NCBI RefSeq assembly: GCF_029784155.1
Contig: NC_073693.1
Span: 233,445,102-233,509,101, forward strand
DNA from: Uranotaenia lowii
Taxonomy: Eukaryota > Arthropoda > Insecta > Diptera > Culicidae
Direction of reading: 5' to 3'
Length of the DNA stretch: 64,000 bases
Shown: positions 58,624 to 64,000 of the stretch, piece after piece
Position numbering within the stretch: the stretch's first letter is position 1
Layout: the number at the start of each line of letters is the position of its first letter
Notes under the pieces: model-generated
Databases searched by the model: none
What the model was told of the DNA's origin: nothing
The model's input: only the letters and a program-made list of their open reading frames with translations
Position numbers and translations under genes: made by a program

Positions 58624-61410
58624 CTAAGATTTACTCATCCTTATTTCAGGCACTGCAACCTGAGTAACCGCTCGTCGATATTTTTTCCCATTTGCCAGTA
58701 TGATCACCTGGCGGATCCGTCCGTCACCACTTCGTATAATATCTTCCACTTTTCCTCGTACCCAGCGTTTCCGGTTTTCTTCGTCCACCATGAAGACCAA
58801 TTCTCCCAGCTGGATTTGTTCACGTTCCTCATGCCACTTTGAGCGCAAGTTGATGGTTGGAAGATATTCTTTTATCCAGCGTTTCCACAGTTGATCTGCC
58901 AGAAATTGCGACCTTTTGAATTGATTTCGCAACGATTCGGCTTCATTAGTTCCAGGTAAAAAACATTCACCGCCTGTCGAAGGATAGCCTCGAATAAAAT
59001 GGTTTGGCGTCAAAGCTTCCTTGTTTGCAGCGTCGTTTGGCACGTAGGTCAACGGTCTAGTGTTTACCATATCCTCTGCTTCTGCTAAAACCGTTTCTAA
59101 AACTTCATCATTCAAGGTCCTTCCATCATTCAATCCTGCCAGTGCCATTTTGACAGAACGCACCATCCGCTCCCACACTCCTCCCATGTGTGGAGCTAAT
59201 GGGGGGTTAAAACTCCATCTAGTTCGGGAACTTGTACAAGCTTCGTTACAATCTGCTTGGATCTTGCATACGACCTCTTTACTCGCACCAACAAAATTGG
59301 TGCCATTGTCCGAAAAAAACTCCAATGGTGGACCACGACGACAAATGAAACGACGGATGGCCATCAAACATGAAGGGGTGGATAAACTTCTTGCTACCTC
59401 CAAATGAATCGCTCTCGTAGTAAGACATGTGAATAATACGCACCAACGTTTCTCGCTTCGTCTGCCAACTGTTACCGAAATCGGGCCAAAAAAATCGACT
59501 CCTGCGAAACTAAAGGGTCGTAAGAACGGAGTTGTCCTTTGCTTAGGAAGTGGGGCCATCTTAGGAGCTGAGGGTTTGCACTTGTAGACGCCACACCATA
59601 CACAATCTCTAACTACCTGTTTTATCTGTGCCCGCAGATTCGTAATGAAATACCGTTGTCTTATTTCATTTGCCACTGTTTCTCTATTCGCATGTCCGAA
59701 CATTTCATGATAGTATTGCAATATTTTTTTTGTGATTGGGTGATTTTTTGGAAGTATCACTGGAAAACGCATCTCAAAGGGAATAAACTCTGTGTTCTGG
59801 ATTCTTCCATCAACTCTCAAAACGTTAAATTCATCCAAAATGGGCGAGAGTTTGTATAAAGCACTATTTTTATCCAATCCAGCATTAACAAGATTTTTTT
59901 GTTGATTATAGCGTCGCAATACGTGAATTTCATCCGGGAAGGCTTCCGACTGTGCTATTTTCCACAATACTCGTTCAGCTTCTTGAAGTTCATTTCTGTT
60001 CAAAGGAACTAAAGATGAATTACCTGGTAGTGTGAATCGACTTCTAGAATACGGTAAAGCGGGCAACAACTCCACATTTTCCTTGTTTTTTATCTTTCGT
60101 AAATTAGAAATAAATCTGAATACGCAAGCTTGAGTACGCACTAAAACATTCCACCTAGCTATTCTGGACACTTCGATTAACGGTGATTGAATATCAACAC
60201 GATGATACAAAAAAGTTGCTCGCATTTCCTCCACCGTATCTTGGGTAATCTCCTTCCGCTTTGGCCATTTGTCTTCGGAATCGTACAGAAATCTTGGACC
60301 CCTAATCCACGTACTGTCGGTTGTCAGTTGAGGCCCATTTTTCCATTTTGTCGCAAGATCCGCCACATTTTGGTTTGTTGGAATCCATCGCCAGCTTACT
60401 GCTGATGTACGACTCAATATTTCCGTTACACGGTGGGCTACAAATTGTTTGTACTTGCGTTGATCTGAAGTAATCCAAGAGTGAACAGTTCTTGAATCTG
60501 TCCAAAGCGTTACACTTGTGATTGCCAAACTGTGGTTGTGAAGAATGTTGTCTTTCATTTGTGCACCCAGTAACGCTGCCATCAGTTCAAGTCTAGGGAC
60601 AGACTGATGTTTCAATGGTGCCACTTTGGTCTTGGATTGTATTAACGAACACCTCGGATTGCCATCAATCAAAATACGGAAATAGGCAACGCATCCATAC
60701 GCTATTTCACTTGCGTCATTGAATATGTGCAGCTGAAGTGAATCGATATCCACTTGAGCACCTCCAGAAAAATAGAACCTCGGGATTTCAACAGCTTCAA
60801 TTTGCGGCAAATATTTTGTCCAATTTGTCCATTTTTCAAAGGCTTTGTCGTCGATTAAATCGTCCCAGTTGCAACCAGAACGCCATAAATCTTGAACCAA
60901 TATCCTGCCATAAATTGTGTACGACGAAATCAAGCCTAAAGGGTCGAAAAGGCTCATTACACAGCTCAAAACGGCTCTTTTTGTTGGTCTTTTTCCTTGA
61001 AATAGGAACGGCCGTTGATCATCTCGGACATGAATGGAAAACATGAATATGTCCTTTTCTGTGTTCCAAACAACACCTAATACGCGTTGATTGCCGGATT
61101 CTTTGTCAGGAAAAAGATGGAAGGAGTCGGAATTTTTGGCTTCGCCGAGTTGGGAAAGGAATTCAGAGGAATTTGAAACCCAATTTCGGATTTCAAACCC
61201 AGCATGTTTGTGAATTTCAATCACTTCCTTTGCGCGTTTAACTGCTTGTTCCACTGTCGATGTACTATCGAAGTAGTCATCAACGTAGTGTTTGTTGATG
61301 ACCGCATCGGAGGCATCGGGAAACTTTTCATGGAATTGTTCAGCGTTCAGGTTCTTTACAAACTGAGCCTGGCTTGGAGAGCAAGTGGCTCCGAAAATAG
61401 CACAATCCAT
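58624..61410 (-). CDS. BEL/Pao pol, downstream part: RT palm, RNase H, integrase
   Basis: A 928-codon frame. The RT palm contains YVDD at residues 42-45. The Pao/RNase H region follows (SLFDPLGLISSYTIYGRIL near 150; LWTDSRTVHSWI near 305; WIPTNQNVADLATKW near 345). The integrase has an H2C2 finger (GHANRE ... CVWCGVYKC), then core residues in GVDFFGP, SDNGTNF and GGVWERMVRSVK, so the D-D-E triad is present. A C-terminal domain (RWVRGKVEDIIRSGDG) ends VPEI. The MDC start is an artefact: this frame continues the upstream gag-RT frame across a one-base shift near the 4-A run at 61429-61432 (+ strand). Seen as a single polyprotein in the family; here split by the shift or a sequencing error. Confidence 0.92.
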   Translation of the reverse strand: MDCAIFGATCSPSQAQFVKNLNAEQFHEKFPDASDAVINKHYVDDYFDSTSTVEQAVKRAKEVIEIHKHAGFEIRNWVSNSSEFLSQLGEAKNSDSFHLFPDKESGNQRVLGVVWNTEKDIFMFSIHVRDDQRPFLFQGKRPTKRAVLSCVMSLFDPLGLISSYTIYGRILVQDLWRSGCNWDDLIDDKAFEKWTNWTKYLPQIEAVEIPRFYFSGGAQVDIDSLQLHIFNDASEIAYGCVAYFRILIDGNPRCSLIQSKTKVAPLKHQSVPRLELMAALLGAQMKDNILHNHSLAITSVTLWTDSRTVHSWITSDQRKYKQFVAHRVTEILSRTSAVSWRWIPTNQNVADLATKWKNGPQLTTDSTWIRGPRFLYDSEDKWPKRKEITQDTVEEMRATFLYHRVDIQSPLIEVSRIARWNVLVRTQACVFRFISNLRKIKNKENVELLPALPYSRSRFTLPGNSSLVPLNRNELQEAERVLWKIAQSEAFPDEIHVLRRYNQQKNLVNAGLDKNSALYKLSPILDEFNVLRVDGRIQNTEFIPFEMRFPVILPKNHPITKKILQYYHEMFGHANRETVANEIRQRYFITNLRAQIKQVVRDCVWCGVYKCKPSAPKMAPLPKQRTTPFLRPFSFAGVDFFGPISVTVGRRSEKRWCVLFTCLTTRAIHLEVARSLSTPSCLMAIRRFICRRGPPLEFFSDNGTNFVGASKEVVCKIQADCNEACTSSRTRWSFNPPLAPHMGGVWERMVRSVKMALAGLNDGRTLNDEVLETVLAEAEDMVNTRPLTYVPNDAANKEALTPNHFIRGYPSTGGECFLPGTNEAESLRNQFKRSQFLADQLWKRWIKEYLPTINLRSKWHEEREQIQLGELVFMVDEENRKRWVRGKVEDIIRSGDGRIRQVIILANGKKYRRAVTQVAVPEIRMSKS

Positions 61411-64000
61411 GACGTATGTTTCTCCGGCAAAAGAAATCGCTGAGCTTGGCGATCCTCGGGACGGATGAGAAGTTGGTGAAACATCTCTTTGATGTCACCG
61501 CCGTAGGCAATTTTGTGCTCTCTGAACTTGCAAATGACCGATGGTAACGAAGAAAGCAGATCGGGCCCTTTTAAGAGCACTGAGTTCAGCGAGACCCCGT
61601 TTACCGCCGCAGCCGCATCCCAAACCAGCCGAATTTTGTTGGGTTTCCTAGGGTTGAGTACCACATTGAGAGGCAAGTACCAAACATTGCGTTGCTCTGT
61701 TTGGTTTAAGTCGTCGTTTGATGCTTTATGGCAATACCCTTTATGCAAGTAATCCTCAATTTGCATTTTTACAGATTGGAATAATTTAGGATTTTTAATT
61801 AACCGTTTTTCTAACGCCTTTTCTCGTCGAACAGCCATAGGAAAACTATCCGGTAGGATAACATCATCTTCCTTCCATAATAGGCCAGTTTGGTATCGGA
61901 GGCCAACTCGAACTGTTGTTGTTTCCAATATTTCGCGAGCTCTTTTTTCCTCTCGTGATTCTGACAGAACGTCAACAGCAACTCCGGACTCTTCAATAGT
62001 GTACTGCGATCGTATCAGTTCGTAAATATCTTCGTTGGATACGTTGCTGTGGTTGTGGTATCCCATGAACCCTTGACCTGTTTTGGAGCCTTTCCTGGGC
62101 CCATACACAGTCCAGCCTAATTTACACTTTACAGCAATGGGTTCACCTGGGTTCCCAATTTTGGATTCGAGTGGCGCGAACAGGTGTAGGTGCTGAAGAC
62201 CGATGAGAATTCTCGGGGGATCGTTTGGGTAACTCATGATCGGCAATCCGATCAAATGTGGGTAGCGTTTCGACATCTCGTTTGTTTCTAGTCTTTGGAT
62301 AGGCAGCATCAAGTCATCAACTGTGTGCACTTCAGCTAAAGGAAAAATTTCCGTCAAGTGCGTATCAGAAATCGAAAGATTTATTTTCCGAGAATCGTTT
62401 TCTGATCGTGACATTCCAGCAGTCCAAGTTATTTTTAATGGTTGGAAAACACCAGAACATTTCAAAACCCGAGCCAGCGAATCTTCAATAAAGGTATAGG
62501 ACGATCCTTCATCTAAAAATGCGGAAACACGAATAGATTTCGGACCATTGTGCAGCATTACTGGCACAATCCGGAATAAAATCGGTTGTTCGTCTGAGTC
62601 TCGATGAATGTGACAGTTTGCATTAAGTCGATGATCGTGCAAAACCGTGTTGTGTCTACCTCTACAATTTTCGACTCTACAACGAATATTCAATCTACAT
62701 CTTGCATTTCCATGAGCATTAAGACACATTCTACATAATTCCCATTCATCCACTGCCTTTGCGCGCTGATCGATATCTAATTCTAGAAACTTTGGGCAGT
62801 TACGAAGCCTGTGATTTGTTTCTGAACACATCAAACATGTTTTTTTTAGCAGCTGTGTAGTTCCCGTTTGTGTTGAATTGTTTTGCACTACACTGTCATC
62901 TATCATGTGAGCATGAATGAACCCATCCTGTTCATTTGTTCTTCTGTTCCTTGAACTTGAATCTCTTAACCCGTCGATTTTAATAGCTTCGTTCGCTACC
63001 GAAACTACATCCGATAAAAAATTAGACATAGTTCGAAGGTTGATTTGGCAGTTTTTTTCTTTTTGCTGTCTCATAAATCGAATCCAATCGGTCTTAGTAT
63101 TATAAGGAAGTTTTTTAGCCAGCTCTCTAAGAAGGATAGGGTTTTGAAGATGATCCTCTAAATTTGTAGCCTCTATATGATCACACATTTGTTGTATGAG
63201 ACGACCGAATTTAATGAACGTTGCTGGTCTGTCTTGCTTTGGTGATTCTAATTCATTAATTTTCACCATAATTGTGTCCAAAATTTGTTCCGGTTGACCA
63301 AACTGTTCACGTAATTCCTCAATAATTTTAGGCACGGATTTTGGCAAGAAGAGATGAGTGTAAACCATTTCTCGAGCGGGACCTTTGAGGCATTCCTGTA
63401 AACGAGCTAAGTTTTCCAAATTGGAAAAACCACAAGCTCGAGTGGTCGTTTCATATGTACTGATGAAAATGATCCATTCCTCCGGCTTTCCTGAAAATAC
63501 TGGAAGACGGGTAGCGAGAAATTGTCGAGCAGATAGCTGAGCTCTTGTAGGAGTGATATCGAATTCTTCTGATTTAGGTAACTCATCTGCCGAATCTTCG
63601 GACTCTTCTTCGTAGATTTCTGTTACCTTGTCGTGTAGACGCGACTTATGCCTTCTGTCGGAAACACCTTGAACAGTCTTGGAAGTACCTTGGACCGCTT
63701 TGGTACAAGTAGGCGTGGAGCTGCTGGTGAATCCCTTTTCAAATTCCGCGGGAAAAGTGCAACTAGGTGAATCTTTAGAGCTCGACGCAGTTGATGGAAT
63801 CAACTGAGAACTTTCCAATTGTTTTTCATCAACAGGTTTCATTTCAATTTTTGTTCGTTCGATCATCAAAGCCTCCAGCCTGAGTTGAAGCTCCCTTTTT
63901 TCAGTTTGCATTCTCACGTTAAATTCCTCTTCTGCGGCAATCCGCATTTCCATTTCATTTTTATCTAACGCCCATTGCATTTCACGCCTTTCCTTTTCCA
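61356..64000 (-). CDS. BEL/Pao gag-protease-RT, upstream part (partial at window end)
   Basis: The frame is open to the window edge (KERRE precedes the Met at 63980), so the true start is outside. From that Met: an acidic coiled-coil-like start, a gag-like DUF1759 region (about 145-300, LPVFSGKPEEWIIFISTYE), and CCHC-type clusters (about 380-447, CLMCSETNHRLRNC and CRMCLNAHGNARC). A retropepsin-like motif FLDEGSS (about 487-493) follows, then the RT N-terminal half with RLVWDAAAAVNG and GGDIKEMFHQ (motif A Asp). After QRFLL the frame drifts into the wrong phase; the remaining RT is in the next frame. It acts in retrotransposition, not host function. Confidence 0.9.
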   Translation of the reverse strand, partial: EKERREMQWALDKNEMEMRIAAEEEFNVRMQTEKRELQLRLEALMIERTKIEMKPVDEKQLESSQLIPSTASSSKDSPSCTFPAEFEKGFTSSSTPTCTKAVQGTSKTVQGVSDRRHKSRLHDKVTEIYEEESEDSADELPKSEEFDITPTRAQLSARQFLATRLPVFSGKPEEWIIFISTYETTTRACGFSNLENLARLQECLKGPAREMVYTHLFLPKSVPKIIEELREQFGQPEQILDTIMVKINELESPKQDRPATFIKFGRLIQQMCDHIEATNLEDHLQNPILLRELAKKLPYNTKTDWIRFMRQQKEKNCQINLRTMSNFLSDVVSVANEAIKIDGLRDSSSRNRRTNEQDGFIHAHMIDDSVVQNNSTQTGTTQLLKKTCLMCSETNHRLRNCPKFLELDIDQRAKAVDEWELCRMCLNAHGNARCRLNIRCRVENCRGRHNTVLHDHRLNANCHIHRDSDEQPILFRIVPVMLHNGPKSIRVSAFLDEGSSYTFIEDSLARVLKCSGVFQPLKITWTAGMSRSENDSRKINLSISDTHLTEIFPLAEVHTVDDLMLPIQRLETNEMSKRYPHLIGLPIMSYPNDPPRILIGLQHLHLFAPLESKIGNPGEPIAVKCKLGWTVYGPRKGSKTGQGFMGYHNHSNVSNEDIYELIRSQYTIEESGVAVDVLSESREEKRAREILETTTVRVGLRYQTGLLWKEDDVILPDSFPMAVRREKALEKRLIKNPKLFQSVKMQIEDYLHKGYCHKASNDDLNQTEQRNVWYLPLNVVLNPRKPNKIRLVWDAAAAVNGVSLNSVLLKGPDLLSSLPSVICKFREHKIAYGGDIKEMFHQLLIRPEDRQAQRFLLPEKHTSWIVLFSEPLALQARLSL

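Larger units (their letters stand above)
58002..64000 (-). mobile_element. BEL/Pao-type LTR retrotransposon, nearly intact, 5' part outside window
   Basis: The minus strand carries a 3' LTR, a polypurine tract (ggggaggac, complement of 58589-58597) and a gag-pol frame in the order gag, zinc knuckles, protease, RT, Pao/RNase H, integrase. That order and the YVDD/H2C2/DDE signatures identify BEL/Pao. Only one frameshift is seen in 5.4 kb, so the insertion is young. It lies after the per exon 3 donor in antisense, presumably inside per intron 3. The 5' LTR is beyond 64000. Confidence 0.92.

Noticed and set aside
58700..61752. Plus-strand frames over the BEL/Pao region
   Set aside because: They are antisense to the long pol frames with intact domain order.

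Overview
This is nuclear DNA of an insect, most likely a mosquito or close nematoceran fly. The one recognisable host gene is the circadian clock gene period (per, + strand). Its exons carry the N-terminal [10 protein letters not shown] motif, a lysine-rich nuclear localisation signal, both PAS domains and the per-short phosphodomain. The rest is an AT-rich, repeat-dominated landscape: LINEs, DD37E-type mariner remnants, a BEL/Pao LTR element, fold-back elements and MITEs. Such repeats are typical of culicid genomes, but the genus cannot be named from this sequence alone.

Layout. 1-1298 is the 3' end of a poly-A LINE. 1370-11686 is intergenic: a fold-back element (1841-2890), a hairpin MITE (5131-5545), a ~76-bp minisatellite (6570-7600), dispersed repeats and another inverted-repeat element (10829-11599). 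11687-12186 is a 500-N assembly gap. 12187-29725 is one huge satellite array of the 13-bp unit CTACTCAAAYTCG, split at 18439-20562 by an internally deleted RNase H-bearing LINE. 29726-32500 holds a TA-flanked MITE nested in another copy of itself, then a LINE 3' end.

A GC-richer island at about 32900-33420 looks like the per promoter: a canonical E-box 258 bp upstream of an Inr/DPE-like start. From there to 42251 lies a probable 5' UTR exon and a long first intron full of decayed repeats. Coding exons are 42514-42863, 49227-49624 and 49693-51983. The 6.4-kb first coding intron holds a dead mariner, a hairpin element, an almost perfect inverted repeat with 812-bp arms and a MITE. After exon 3 the gene goes into an intron (donor at 51984) with LINE debris and an almost intact antisense BEL/Pao element that runs off the window. 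The C-terminal exons of per are therefore not here.

No tRNA, rRNA, CRISPR array or bacterial gene was seen. The very long open frames across 12.2-29.7 kb are an arithmetic by-product of a stop-free 13-bp unit, not genes. Unusual points: the satellite with its higher-order repeats in strict 13-bp register, the long transcribed hairpin inside per, and the MITE family that carries a mini-intron.
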